A stretch of 64,000 bases of DNA from Dicyema japonicum (lineage: Eukaryota > Dicyemida > Rhombozoa > Dicyemidae): contig RDEW01000004.1 of assembly GCA_011109175.1 (NCBI GenBank), positions 1,078,030-1,142,029 of the forward strand, given 5' to 3'. Positions 1 through 11,046 of the stretch are shown here, one piece after another; within the stretch, counting starts at the first letter, position 1, and the number at the start of each line of letters is the position of its first letter. The notes beneath the pieces were generated by a model that had not been told where the DNA came from, searched no databases, and saw nothing but the letters and a program-made list of their open reading frames with translations. Position numbers and translations under genes: made by a program.

Positions 1-327
1 TGGAATAAAGCGAAGAAAAAAAGCGGTCTACTCCATTATTCCAAAATAATTTACTTTCTACCACAGGATCCGAAGGAATCTACAAGTAAATAAAAGACAA
101 AACAGTTATTTTATTCGCCAACTCGGAAAATGCTGATAATTTAATTTTATTAAAAATAGTGTAAGTGTCTAAGTTTGACGTGAAAACTTCAGAAACATGG
201 CCTAAATAGATCGAACCTCCAGCAGTCGCAGCCTTCAAAGTACCCACGAGAATGCGCATTGAAAATTTGTTAAATTTAAAAATAACAATTCAAAATTAAT
301 TATTTTATTAAAAAATAATTATCCATC

Positions 328-425
328 ACAAAAAAGTGAATAGCATTCCTTGATTCTCCATCATCGATTAGTTATGATAACTGTTAAAATAAAGTGTTTT
401 ACATGAGAGTAGCGATAGCTGATTT
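328..425 (-). repeat. Dispersed ~95-bp repeat, copy 1
   Basis: On the minus strand this stretch resembles 10190-10292 and 37980-38075. The shared order is an ACTTTATTTT run, a TAAC(A/T)AATCG block, a GAGAACCAA-like block and a TGCTCTTCACTT-like end. No open frame is seen. It may be the end of an uncharacterised SINE or DNA element. Confidence 0.5.
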
Positions 426-579
426 GGCTCCTCGGAAAGTGATTGTTGCTGAAATTGCATATTAACGGAATAGAAAATAGTAAGCAACTACTCTTTATGG
501 AAATTAGTCATGCATTCCGAGACTAACCGTGCGAGGAAGCAAGTTATGGACATGGGTATCACTTAATTAGACGACAACT

Positions 580-825
580 CTTATTCGGATTAAATGCGCC
601 TCGTGGGTTCCATTCATCACCTGGACAAATTTCATGAAGATTAAAGCTAACCAGAAAATCATTTTCAGAGTGACGGAACGATGGAAAGAAATTGTCTTAG
701 TCAAATCATATTAAGTGGATTATATGGCAAAAAATGAGATTTACGCTGAGCGTGGAAGGATCACGTGATTTTATATTTGGTTTAACTGTGGTCTTTGGAA
801 TTTTTTAATTTCCATGTTCACTGGT
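580..825 (+). mobile_element. 3' relic of a 2A-type LINE
   Basis: Decayed 3' end of the same LINE group as 19834-22739. The translation keeps pieces of the RT C-terminus: an ASWGP-like block near 600 and a VTERWKE block near 670, matching RATERW in the copy at 22855-25585. It ends in a tail that begins GGATCACGTGATT and runs into T-rich sequence. Confidence 0.5.
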
Positions 826-869
826 ATCTACAACAAGTGTATGTGTTCTTACATCAGCAAGGATGTGAT

Positions 870-1235
870 AGATGCCCAGTGGAGGCTATTTGAGCATGTA
901 CTAAGAATGAACCCACGTACCCGCTAACAAGGCGATATAAGATTACTTTGACAGATGCGACAAACCCTTCCGCGGAAGACCTAGATCGACACTTCCGACT
1001 GCCTCAAACAAAGATCTAAATCGTGTGAGAAAAAATCTAAATACGGGGGACGACCTGGGCGAATTGAGATCACTCGCATTCGACAAAGGAAGATGGAAAA
1101 GACTAACTATAAATATTGTTTCTTTGAGTGTTGCACATGCGGGGCATTATGGCTTTCGTGAGAGTACCATAATAATAATGTTCAGAATAATGAATAGCTT
1201 GCTTATTGTTCATGAGAGATGGTAGCGCTTCAAAA
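870..1235 (+). mobile_element. 3' relic of an RTE-like LINE
   Basis: Encodes the C-terminal tail of an RTE-type polyprotein. A WRLFEHVLRM block near 885 is followed by an FRGRPRSTLP-like block near 970, split over frames, and a LRSLAFDKGRWKRL block near 1065. The matching C-terminus is in the minus-strand copy at 3575-5830 (MRALARNRGAWKRM). Both copies end with a similar untranslated tail (CATGCGGGGC, then ATGGCT(T/C)TCGTGA, then an ATA/AAT-rich tail). Only the last fifth of an element is present. Confidence 0.6.
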
Positions 1236-1955
1236 CCCCTGTTCCGAGGGCCTCAGACTAGGAATCGCACGCTCGCTTCCATCTCTAATTATGAGAGAAG
1301 TTCGAGATCTCTTTGCTTTCTGTTGACCACTACTACGCGACGTGAAAATGGGGGATCTCTGAAGACATGATTTCTCGATGTCTTCAGTTTCCAATTCCAC
1401 CGAGAATTTCCGAAAGCATAATAATAAGAAATTTGTAAAAGTTATTTTTATATCCTCAATAAGTATCCCATAATGATTTTTGTTGTCGTGATATTATCAT
1501 TCTGAGATTGTGGCCTAAAACTAAATTTGAGTCGGTACTTTTACTAAAATGGGGATTAAGAAGACTAATTTCTGAGGTAACCAGTGTAGAAGGGGTGAAA
1601 TAACTCAGGTTTTCTTCGAGTTTTCCGTAATTCAAAAGTAAATCATTCCAGTTTGTCAGAAAGGCAAGGTTACTTATCGTAGTCTGAATTATTTATACCA
1701 AAGAAATAATACTTTAGGGATGTTCCTGTAGTTTTATTATTCATAAAAATTTTGAGATACCGAATGACGGATTTAAGGATGATCGCTTTCAGAATCTTCC
1801 AAATCTCTAATAAAGACGATATATTGTTTAATATATTAGCCATACACGAATAGAGACTAACTAGTTTCCGGCATAGTGAGTTGATAGCCTCAATGGAGGA
1901 TCGATAATAATAATAAGTTAACAAAATCGTATAAAATATCAACGAGTGGGTGATC
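1236..1955. other. No gene recognised
   Basis: AT-rich sequence with no frame that I can join into a protein by short introns. The part next to 1956 is the 3' flank of the HAUS1-like gene. Confidence 0.4.
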
Positions 1956-2720
1956 TTACGTAATCTTATTCTGAATAGCATCCTAACAAACGTAAAACAC
2001 AACAGAAACCACTTCCTCCTGCAATTTCTGAATATTATATTTGGCTTCTTCAATATCCTACAGTTTACTAGAATCACAAACCGGAGGGAGCTGAGTTAAT
2101 AAATCCAGCTTCCTCTTAGCCCTTTCCTGACTCTTTTTCGTCTCAGTCAAGGTCTCCTCCAATCTTGCCAGCGCAGACTCCTCAATCTCCTCAAAATTGG
2201 CGCCAAACTGTCTAAGCCGTTGTTGCATCTCCAACTAAAATAGTAAACCATCAGAACCTCCAACAAAATCGCCTTCGAAGTTAAGTCAGTTGTATTCTTT
2301 TCCAAAAATTGGAAATTCGATAAATTTGCTGAGTCTTTAATGGATGAGCAGTCATCTTTAAGAGATTTCAGCATTTCGAGGACAAATTTGTGTTCTATGC
2401 GCAATTTTATGTATTCCAGGTTCAAATCGGATATTGAAATCTTCATATTTATGGCAGCATTCTTATCGTTTATCATGCACGACTGAATACTGAAAATAAA
2501 GCCTCAAATCTGCCTTTTCAGACAATCAACTTGGTCAGTGTTATAGTGGGAAGCCAAAATACTAAGTGAATCGAGATAATCACGTGTTGTGGAGTCAATT
2601 TCATCATAAGAACAATTAATCTGTTTTAGTAAATGGGATGTTTCCCTAACTAGAGATAAATTAGTTTATGCTACCTTTATTTTCTAAATTTTCTTCAGAA
2701 TTGCCAATTTTTGAATACAT
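1956..2720 (-). CDS. HAUS1: HAUS1-like augmin subunit, six exons, 215 aa
   Basis: Exons (minus strand) 2720-2675, 2649-2514, 2489-2258, 2234-2082, 2057-2004 and 1982-1956 join into one 648-nt frame from ATG to TAA. Introns are 25, 24, 23, 24 and 21 bp. All are GT-AG except 2490-2513, which must be read as GC-AG to keep the frame. The product is mostly predicted coiled coil. Its C-terminal part (KRKLDLLTQLP, then DIEEAKYNIQKLQEEV) resembles the end of HAUS1, where a KKKLESYLDLMP-like block precedes an IEEAKRELDSIEAEL-like block. HAUS1 is a subunit of the augmin complex that recruits gamma-tubulin to spindle microtubules. At 215 aa it is shorter than the usual ~280 aa. The family call rests on weak coiled-coil similarity; the gene structure is firmer than the name. 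Confidence 0.55.
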
Positions 2721-2824
2721 TTATTTAAACCCCACAAAGATTTAAATCAAACTCATTATTTTTATTAAAATGAAATTTAATTTTATAAAAATTTAAGAAA
2801 CTTTTGAATTAAAAACTCCACACA

Positions 2825-2995
2825 TGCTGTTCCTAGCTTGAGCGTGCCGTCGTGACTGCGAAGATCCAGTCACTCGACCGGTCGAGGGAGAAGCATCTGG
2901 CCAAGATGAGGCCCCTCTAGAGTGTGCTGGGATCACGTGATTAGTTAGTTTGTGTAACTGTGGTCTCTGGTGTTATTATTATAATAAGCTTATAC
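2825..2995 (+). mobile_element. LINE 3' tail fragment
   Basis: A GC-richer patch ending in GGGATCACGTGATTAG, a T-rich stretch and a TTATTATTATAATAA tail. This is the layout of the LINE 3' ends at 22667-22739 and 7668-7740. No useful coding sequence remains. Confidence 0.45.
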
Positions 2996-3159
2996 CGTTG
3001 CTATTATGCGCGCGGGTTTCTGATGGATCGGATCTGAAGGTCATGCATGGGCACGAATACGAAAGATGGAGTTTACGGCGACGGTCACTTATTGTCAATA
3101 AGATCTCACCCGTGAAGCGATGAGTCCTTATGTCACTACACGGTATTTTAAAGGGATCT

Positions 3160-3440
3160 TCCTACTTTCTGACCAAATCCTCTGGTGAAGATTACATAAT
3201 GAAAACTATTCCTCAGACGAATAAAGTTATGTCCGCGAAGGTAGGACGTGTGATGAAAATGGAGGAGGCAAACATACTTCTCAGCCTCTCAGAAAGGGAA
3301 GCCTGTAATGTCTATTGGAGGATGGATTTTGTAGGCACATGCAAATGTTCTCCCTTGGGTTCCTTCCTTGGATTAATTAGTTATGACTGTGCTGGGCTTA
3401 CCAAAGATTGTAAGCCTGGGGTTAATAATTATTATGGCCA
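3160..3440 (+). repeat. SINE-like repeat family A, copy 1
   Basis: About 280 bp alignable by eye with 5928-6195. Both begin CTGACCAAATCCTCTG, carry a GAAAACTATTCC block and a TTCTCCCTTGGGTTCCTTCC-like block, and end in a hairpin (GGCTTAC 3395-3401 with GTAAGCC 3410-3416) followed by TGGGGTTAATAATTATTATGG. The open frame across it is probably not a gene, because the second copy breaks it. A non-autonomous element mobilised by a LINE is the likely nature. Confidence 0.65.
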
Positions 3441-3574
3441 CTAGGAACAAATTCTCGTGGTTGTTGTCTAATCATTAGGGAGATTTTTATTTTGACTTTA
3501 TAAATACAAAATTTTGACCTTTTTAACTTTATGAAAAATTTATTAAAAAAACTAATATAAACTTTATTATTTAA

Positions 3575-5830
3575 GCACTTCACGAGAGCCATACTATTAT
3601 AGCCCCGCATGTGCAGCAAAAGAAACAAGGTTAGATGTCATCCTTTTCCATGCTCCCCTGTTCCTAGCCAAGGCTCTCATGTTGTCCAGGTCGTCGGCAT
3701 TTTTAGATTTTTTTGATATTGACAGGTCTTTTTGTATGACTATTGGCAGTGTTGTTCTAGGTTCTCCACGATAGCGGCTTTCTTGACTAACATAGTATGT
3801 TTCCATAGATATGTTCGGTGGGGATGTTAATTCCATCCTCAGCACGTGTCCGAAGAGCTTTCATCGGGATTCCAGTACTTCTAAGCTGATAGGTCTAGTG
3901 CTGCATCTCTTATATAAAGCATTCCTCGATATTCTCGTAGGCCAAGTAGTTCCTGTAATTTTTCTCAGCTGACCTTTGTGGAACGAGTCTAGTTTTTCCA
4001 TATCCGCTGATGAGGTCGCCCAAGTTTTAGCGTTATATAAAAGTACGATTTTATAAATGATTCGTATAATAGGATTCTCATTTTCGTGTTGATGCTCTTT
4101 GATTGAGTCATAAATTCTTCAGTTTATATAACACAGCATAGAGTTTTCCTACGTAAAATATCTCCGCTATCTCTCATAAGTGTACCGAGTGTCTTTACTT
4201 GTCTCCACTTCTCATCTAGGACGCTACTCATCCTTCTTATCTCTGTGAGTTCTGTTTTCTCTCTGTTCACAGTAAGAAATCATTTCCCTAGTACATCTGG
4301 TGCTTTTTCTAATAGGTGTTCCAGGACCTCTTTGTCTTCAGAAATTAGGTCTACATCGTCCGCGTAGATCACTTCTTCCGTCTATCCTTGGTATAACGGT
4401 CTAAGTTCCCTCGGCTAAAAAATTGTGAATAGTAGAGAAGAAAGGGAGTCTCCTTGTGGAGTGCCCGTGTTTGTTTCAAATTTTCTTGAATAAATCTTTC
4501 CGACTCTCACAAGGAGCTCAGTGTTGGAAAGTAGAATTCGGTCATCCTTAGACTCGACTCAAACCTAACTTGTTCCTGTTAATCTTGATAGGTCAATTCC
4601 CAGAATATTGGTGGCGTTACGGTATCTTTGATATGTTGCACACCTCCATCTGTGACTCCAGACCATCAGCTGTGGATCTTTCTTCTCGAAAACCACTTTG
4701 ACTATCTGGTAGGAATTTGTAAGCAAATCCTTTTATTTGTTCAAGCAAAATGTTTGCTAAGACTTTGCGTAATGAATTTAGTAGTATGATGGTCACAAAT
4801 TATTGAGCGGTCCTCTGGTTTTGTTGATTTTTTGTATGGGGATTAGTAGTCCCGTACCCAGAGGTAGAGTTGAGTTAGTTAAAAACATTTCATTTAGTAG
4901 TGTAGCGATTTTTTCAAAAAAGGAGGTCAGGGCCGTATTTTAGTAATTCTGGGTTTATCGCATCTGGTCTGGGGCTTCTGTTATTCTTGAGTTTTCGGCA
5001 GGCCGTTTTGATTTCCTCGGCCGTGATTGGTATCTCCAGGGGTCTTGGCCTTCCATCAAATGGGTGGATTTCTATGGTTTTGATGTTGAAAAGCTTCTCA
5101 AATGAGTCGCGATGACTTCAATTTGTTCTTCGGTGTTCAGTATCAGCTTACTGTTCTCGTCTTTTATGGTTAGTCAACTTCGGTTTGTTTGCCGCAGCAA
5201 ACGGTCAGCGACGTACACCTGTGCGTTGTCTTTCACTTTGTTTACCCCAACTATGCAGGAAGCTATTTCTTTCAGGAAAAGCTACTTGTTCAGACTCTTT
5301 ATTTTTCTTCTGACACGTTGCTTTCGCCCTGAAGGCTTTTTTTCGTATTGAAGTGTAAGTGGCATTTGATTTTCGCATGTTTATTTCTTTCAGAATTTTC
5401 GCAAGCTCAGGAACATCTGGATGAATAGCCTTCAGGTGCATTTTACTATTCTCCCTTTTGCAAAGACATGCTTCAGCAACTTCGTTGATGGTGTCCTTTG
5501 TGCGTTTCCAGGCGTCTTCTAACGAGGTGTCCACCAATACGTCCTGCATATGAGTCTGAATGTATTGTTGATATCTCTCAGTAGTCGCCGGTTGGAAATC
5601 AGCCTTTCAGTCGCGTAGTCGCTCTGATTTTTCAAATTCGTGATTTTTGCATTCTTGTATTTGATGGCATGTTTTTTCAGAGTGAAGGTCGCAATTACAA
5701 TCTTGTGGTCGCTGACAGTCGTCGAGCCTTCATATGGTGTTTTGTCTTTAGCCCGGCATATGACATAATCTATTTTGTTGTATATTGGGACCAGCTTTCC
5801 TTTTGAGTTCCTTCGCTTCCTCATCCACGT
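3575..5830 (-). mobile_element. RTE-like LINE relic (endonuclease + RT)
   Basis: Read on the minus strand this is the back part of an RTE-type polyprotein in several broken frames. In order: the end of the apurinic endonuclease (KIDYVICR and SDHKIVI, 5690-5800), a linker, the RT fingers (EIKTACRKLKNNRSPRPDAI near 4960-5010), GTPQGDSLSSLLF near 4440-4480, the catalytic VIYADDVDLIS near 4350-4390, and the C-terminal GHVLRMELTSPP block near 3840. The end, MRALARNRGAWKRM, matches 1040-1110. Several in-frame stops and frameshifts make it a dead copy. Its 3' end lies near 3575 in an AATAATAAAG tail. Confidence 0.75.
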
Positions 5831-5849
5831 AGTTTTAAACTTTATTATT

Positions 5850-5917
5850 TAATTAATTTATTAACCCCGGATACACCAAGAAAGAAGTTAAAGTAAACAA
5901 CTGATTAAGTGTATCCA
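5850..5917 (-). mobile_element. Hairpin tail of a short non-autonomous element
   Basis: On the minus strand: GTGTATCC/GGATACAC arms (5909-5916 and 5869-5876), a T-rich loop with CTTTAACTTCTTTC, then GGGGTTAATAAATTAATT. It is the same 3' end as at 30085-30150 and 45366-45430, here cut down to the tail alone. Confidence 0.7.
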
Positions 5918-5927
5918 ATTCTCCCTG

Positions 5928-6195
5928 ACCAAATCCTCTGATGAAGATTGCATTATGAAAACTATTCCGCTAAAGTATGAAGTGATGTCCGCGACGGTAG
6001 GACGTGGGACAAAATTGGAAAAGGGCGGACCTACTTCCCCACCTTTTTTTGGAAACGGAAACCTGTAATGAAGTATTGGAAGATGGATTTGGTCGGCACA
6101 AGCAGATGTTCTCCCTTAGGTTCCTTCCTTGGATTAGTTAGTTATGACTGTTTGTGCTGGGTTTACAATGGTAAGCCTGGGGTTAATAATAATCC
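5928..6195 (+). repeat. SINE-like repeat family A, copy 2
   Basis: Partner of 3160-3440. The 3' hairpin is kept: GGTTTAC 6160-6166 pairs with GTAAGCC 6171-6177 with one G-U-type change against copy 1. It is followed by TGGGGTTAATAATAAT. The open frame running from 6068 into the AT-rich flank is judged accidental. Confidence 0.65.
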
Positions 6196-7100
6196 AATTA
6201 CGCCGCGTGGCGCCATGTGCGTGGCTAATAAATTGCTCCATAGTTCATTTAATATATTACTTCCAGCAATCTTTATATTAAATTCCATTTCCATCAAAAT
6301 TATATTTATTTTTTACTTCAATAATATTTTTACAATAATATTCAACAATTTCCCCTTCTGACCAGAATTATTTTGGAAAGAAAGCAAATTTCAATAAAAT
6401 TATCTATTTTTTATTCAAGAAATTTATTAGTGTATTCACATATATTTATATGGATTTCGTAGATCTAACCAACTTTTCCAAATCTATATAAATGCATTTA
6501 AAAACTCAAAAATAGCTTTGGTTAAGTTACCTTATTGCATAAATTTTCTACACTTTTACATAGAAGAAAGTAAAATGATATCCTATACCCTCAAACAAGT
6601 TTTGTAAAATTTACTGTTCAACTTATGCAAGGAAAATCATATCCGACTAAACATAGTGACCTCATTGTAGGTAGGCGGAATGAGAAAATCAGATATTTTT
6701 ACAGTAGCTCCTGTGAAATGCTAATAAAAATGATAAACCTGTAGTTTTAAATGTTTCTTAGACAAAAGATTAAATGAAAAGCTGTTGTTAGAAAATTCGT
6801 GAGTTGATAGAAAATTCACTTGTATATTTTATAATAACAATCTTAACATTTTCAATGACCTTCCTGATTTGAATGCGGCATAACAGTTGATGACTTTATT
6901 GACCTAAAAAATTAAATTTTGATTTTTGACAATACCCAAAATTTTTGACTTTTTTGACTTAATAGCTTTTGATGTATACAATATTTTTTGTTAAAAATCA
7001 ATTTTTTAAGTTTTAAATAATTTTAAATTACATAGGAATTTTTGATTTTATTAACAAAAATTGCCTATTTATTTACGACTTCTGCGTCAAAACGAACATT
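6196..7100. other. AT-rich intergenic sequence
   Basis: At 6205-6235 a short piece resembles the start of the non-autonomous element (GTGGCGCCATGTG, GTGGCTAAT). The rest is strongly AT-rich, with no joinable exons or repeats that I can support. Confidence 0.4.
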
Positions 7101-7745
7101 AACGGAAGTCCAATGTGAGAGAAGTGTTCATTGGGGATACTCCAGTTCTGATCTCCAGTAAACAAGAGATTCTTGAAGACAACATATGACACACTAACGA
7201 CCTCTATATTATACAAAGGACTTGACCAAGGGACTCGGAAAAAGAATGTACTGAAGACAATTGTAAAAAAAGCCCCTTCCTGTCGGCTGCATATCCAGAC
7301 TGTACAACCAGGTTATTCGCCAAACAATCAAATATGCTTGCTTCACATGGAAGTTTGTAGTACCCTCTTCCAAATCCGACAAATTAAATTTAATTGTACA
7401 AAGAAATTCACTTTTGCTTCCTACACCATTAAATTCATCCCTTACTGCTCTTCTTTTAGAGGAATTCACAAGGATTCATGGCCGAGGTTTCCTACTTTTC
7501 TGCGAAGAACAGAGAAACTCATCGATTACTCAAGTGGAGGAACCACGATAGGTCCCAAAGAAGAACATTCAGATCAACTCCCTTTATAGTCATTCACAAA
7601 GGCCCTCACATTCTACAGTATGAACACTGGAAGACCAGGCAAAAATAGTCCAGGGATTATTGGAAGCTGGGATCACTTAATTAGTTATTTTTAATATCTT
7701 TCCTTGGTGATTTTGGGGTTCACAAGAAAATAATAAGAGAGTCGT
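7100..7745 (+). mobile_element. LINE 3' relic with hairpin-type tail
   Basis: Long frames lie on both strands, but neither gives a recognisable domain. The stretch ends with GGGATCACTTAATTAG near 7670, then TTGGTGATTTTGGGGTT and an AATAATAAG tail, the layout of the other LINE ends here. I read it as the untranslated and C-terminal end of an old insertion rather than a host gene. Confidence 0.4.
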
Positions 7746-8229
7746 GGGAGCGCCCAGCACACTTGATGGCAATCGATCTCCTACATGCTTGTTAGGTAAA
7801 ATCTTTAGATTTTTCATAAAATCCGTGGACCATTCTGGGCAATAATAGGACCGAAAAGGAATTAATGTTGTTGAGGGAGTAATGTACGCTGTGACCTAGA
7901 AAGAAATTTTACGAAATCTCAAATTTCAAATCGTGTCCGATCCACAACTAAGAGTTTGGAGGATCATCTGTGAGAAACTTGACATGATTCTATGCATGTT
8001 ACTGATAATTATGAAGCTAAGAGTCTTCACTTTGAATCCAAAAAGTTATAGTTCCTTTAAGTAACCTTTTCCTCTCTAAATCAACACCAATCGCATTTAT
8101 AATTATTTTCTACAGAAAGGCAAAATTATAAGTTTTATTTTTTAATAATCGACGTCAACGTGGTCGATAAATTTTTTAACTTAAAAATTATTATGAAAAT
8201 TATTTTAATTTTATTGAATTAATGTTAAT

Positions 8230-8520
8230 GTGGGAGAACCTATCTCCAAAAGGATCCCGTTTATCAGGGGTCCACAAGACTTAGTATTGAACCCAATACT
8301 GTTTGATATCTTCGCGAGTCTGACAAACAATGGAAATGTCTAAGAGTCTGTGGAATCTGAAAGGAAACCTAAATAATAAATGAACATCATTGAAAATAGG
8401 TGTTGCATAAGAGGGAATGGTCGAGAATGAATCATGGTGCCTACGTTAGAATGGTGACATGTTATTACTTAACATCTTTCTCGGTATCGGGGATAATAAT
8501 TATTATTTGACTTTACGAAG
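8230..8520 (+). mobile_element. LINE RT relic
   Basis: Near 8245-8320 a degenerate RT motif-B region can be read across frames (a GGVPQG(S)-LSPILFDIF-like string). It is followed near 8460 by ACTTAACATCTTTCTCGG, GGGGATAATAATTATT and the end. This is a very short, very decayed LINE 3' part. Confidence 0.35.
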
Positions 8521-9300
8521 GCATCACTCAAAATAATTAGTCACAACAGATTACAACAATATACTCACATATCTCATGGGTCAATTACTTTTTCAATAAT
8601 ATACACATTCCAAGTCGTTCCTATCAGAATTTCTTAATAACCTATAATATACGTGATTTCCCATGGTCTGAGTAGGACGGATCAAGTTCAGGAATCAGGT
8701 CTAAATTCGCCATTATGGAGACCCCTCCAATTAAGTAGAAAAGAAAGAAATTTTTGAGTACAGACGAAGGCGTCCCCTGAGTATGGTGGATCCAATAGGG
8801 CCTCAAGGAATTGAAGAAGGCAAAGAGCAGAAAGGAATCCATCAACTAAATGTGGAAATACAACCCATAACAAAACTCGACGATATCACTAACTACGTTC
8901 CTCCTCTTAGAGTAGTTTACCACCAACTGATCCTTACCGCCTCTCCACAATGAATCTTATCGAATTTTAATATTTAATAAGAATTTATTTCGATTATTTG
9001 TAGCAACAGCCTGACTCTTCGTTCAGGAGAGCTATTGATTATTTAATAAACTAACACTTTAATTTTATAAATTAAAACAAATAAAAATATATTCCTATTT
9101 TATTGCTAAATTACTTGAGAATTTGAATGACTTACTGATTTTTATGATTGGAGGCTATTCGCCGAAATTAATTCAAAATTTGATTGACAAAAAATATTTT
9201 TAAATTTTGATTGTTATTTTCCTAATAAAATAATTTTAAATTAATTTTAAAATTATATAAATAATAAAAGTTATCAAAATATGTATTAAAAATCAATGTT
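8521..9300. other. No gene recognised
   Basis: The 8640-8880 part has two overlapping minus-strand frames without a known domain; 8900-9300 is AT-rich. The segment just before 9364 is the upstream region of the small membrane-protein gene. Confidence 0.35.
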
Positions 9301-9363
9301 CGTCATCTGACATTGCCAATCGTCATACGAATGTATAAAATCAAATTCAAATTTACATTAAAA

Positions 9364-9710
9364 ATGAATGTTACCTTATTCTTAGTCGTATTTTTTGCCG
9401 TTTCGTCCAAAAATTTAACGATTATCAGACAAATTACTCACAAGCCCGTCGTGGCTGTCGGTACAACGGAAAAACTGTACGATTGGTACATCAGACACTT
9501 TTCCATTAAATTGGCGACGGTCGAACGTAATACGGGTTTTTTATCGTCTACCAAAATTCCAATGAAGACAGAAATTCAAATCTTCATGTTATAGTTATGG
9601 GGACGATGATTTCATTCTTGCTCATTTTATTTACTTTTGGATGTCTGTTTTGTCATTGGATCTCCTATCGACGCAGAAAATACACTAAACGTGAAATTAA
9701 TGGACCGTGA
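9364..9710 (+). CDS. Small signal-peptide, one-pass membrane protein, two exons, 106 aa
   Basis: Exons 9364-9545 and 9572-9710 join through a 26-bp GT-AG intron (9546-9571) into 107 codons including TGA. The chosen start gives a clean signal peptide (MNVTLFLVVFFAVSS). An in-frame ATG 33 nt upstream would lengthen the N-terminus with basic residues. A ~45-residue exterior part follows, then a hydrophobic helix (MISFLLILFTFGCLFCHW) and a positively charged tail (YRRRKYTKREINGP), so a type I topology with a short cytoplasmic end is predicted. I do not recognise the family. Without the intron the frame would stop before the helix, and the join restores helix and basic tail in phase, which is the main evidence. 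Confidence 0.6.
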
Positions 9711-10189
9711 ATGGACTGTGCGAATTTTTATATTATTTTTTAATAAAAATTTATGATTATCTGATAAGTATTCTAATTTGATCACTAAATTAGGACTATG
9801 ATTACTTGGGGTATCTGATGCCTTTTTTGTTCAGGAGTTTTGGTTTCTGATGTAAGTCACTTCAACAATACTAGAAGATGAAATACACAATTCAGTAATA
9901 TTACTAACGTTGACTGTAGGTTGTTCACACCATTACTTCTCTGCCTTCCTGAACTTATTGACTCACCTAACTCAGGAGACGACCAATTCCTTGCCGGAAT
10001 CAAAAAAAGATCTATCTCTTCTCTACTAACATGTGGAGTTCCTATTATGGCAAAAACTTAGAAACGATACGTCCCCTAAAAAGACATTTCCAGATGCATT
10101 ACAACCTCAACCCTTCCACCTATCATTCTATTTGATTAACTGATCTATGATTCCTATAAAAATACTGCACTTTACAAAAAATTATATTA

Positions 10190-10292
10190 GCTATAGCTCC
10201 TTCCACACCGGACACACACTTTATTTTCAGTTATCATAACAAATCGATGAAGGAGAACCAATAAATGCTCTTCACTTATTTTTTATTATTGT
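10190..10292 (+). repeat. Dispersed ~95-bp repeat, copy 2
   Basis: Shares ACACACACTTTATTTT, TAACAAATCG and GAGAACCAATAAATGCTCTTC with 37980-38075, and a TATAGCT...CACTTTATTTT order with the reverse complement of 328-425. Confidence 0.55.
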
Positions 10293-10309
10293 TGAGTGTG
10301 AGTACTTTT

Positions 10310-10462
10310 GTAGACGATTCGGTTCCGTAGTGAGATGTCACTGAAGATGGCGTCACCCGTCAAGCCAAAGCATCATATACGCGTGGGAATGCATAGTAGG
10401 GACTATTAGGCCTTTTGCCCGACTCTCGTTCCACTGGGCCACCTTACTAATCCATGATTAAT
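10310..10462 (-). repeat. tRNA-derived SINE, copy 1
   Basis: On the minus strand it starts with GGTGGCCCAGTGGAACGAGA, a tRNA-like A-box region, then GTCGGGCAAA. It later carries ATGATGCTTTGGC, GTGACGCCATCTTCAGTG and CTACGGAACC. The same order is found on the plus strand at 35465-35625, which also preserves the B box. No tRNA fold is complete, so it is a SINE rather than a tRNA gene. Confidence 0.55.
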
Positions 10463-11040
10463 GTGTATATTCCCAAAACTCATATTTAGGCATAAATATG
10501 CAGAATTATATGTTTACAAATCGGTTAGGTAATCTAGTGTGTTTATTATTTTATGAAATGTACTAAATATTTTATATAAACCAAATAACAGCAAAAAATT
10601 CTTGAGTTTTAAATAAAATACGATTATCTTAGAAAAATTTGAATATGCAATTTTCTTTTAAAAACGAATTTTATAAGGTCACTTGACTTAAATTAATATC
10701 CACATGCTAAGATTAGTGATGTTTCACTACTAAACATCCACCTGGGGGAGAACACTTTATTTTTAGTGAGAAAGGGGAACAATAGATTTAAAATGTTCGT
10801 AATTTGTTTTCTTTTGGTTGCGAACACTGTAGAAATCCAGTTCCTAAGTGCATACTGTTAACTATGTCGCTCAAAGCCGGGAAACATAGATGACTTGAAT
10901 CTTGAGTCGGAATGGAGAGCAGGGAGATTCTAAGTGGAAGAAACTGAATTCTTCCAGTATTTATAACACTCATCATCTCGGCTTACAACACTTAGGTTAA
11001 GACTGTCATTTTAAAATTAACATTTTAGTTACAAAAAATT
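10463..11040. other. No gene recognised
   Basis: AT-rich, downstream of the ACF1-like gene. I looked here on the minus strand for a bromodomain continuing that gene and saw none. Confidence 0.4.
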
Positions 11041-11046
11041 ACAGCT

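Noticed and set aside
3130..3444. 104-codon plus-strand frame as a gene
   Set aside because: It lies in a dispersed repeat whose second copy (5928-6195) does not keep the frame.
7173..7589. A 138-codon plus-strand frame as a host gene
   Set aside because: No domain, an equally long antisense frame, and a LINE-type tail directly downstream.
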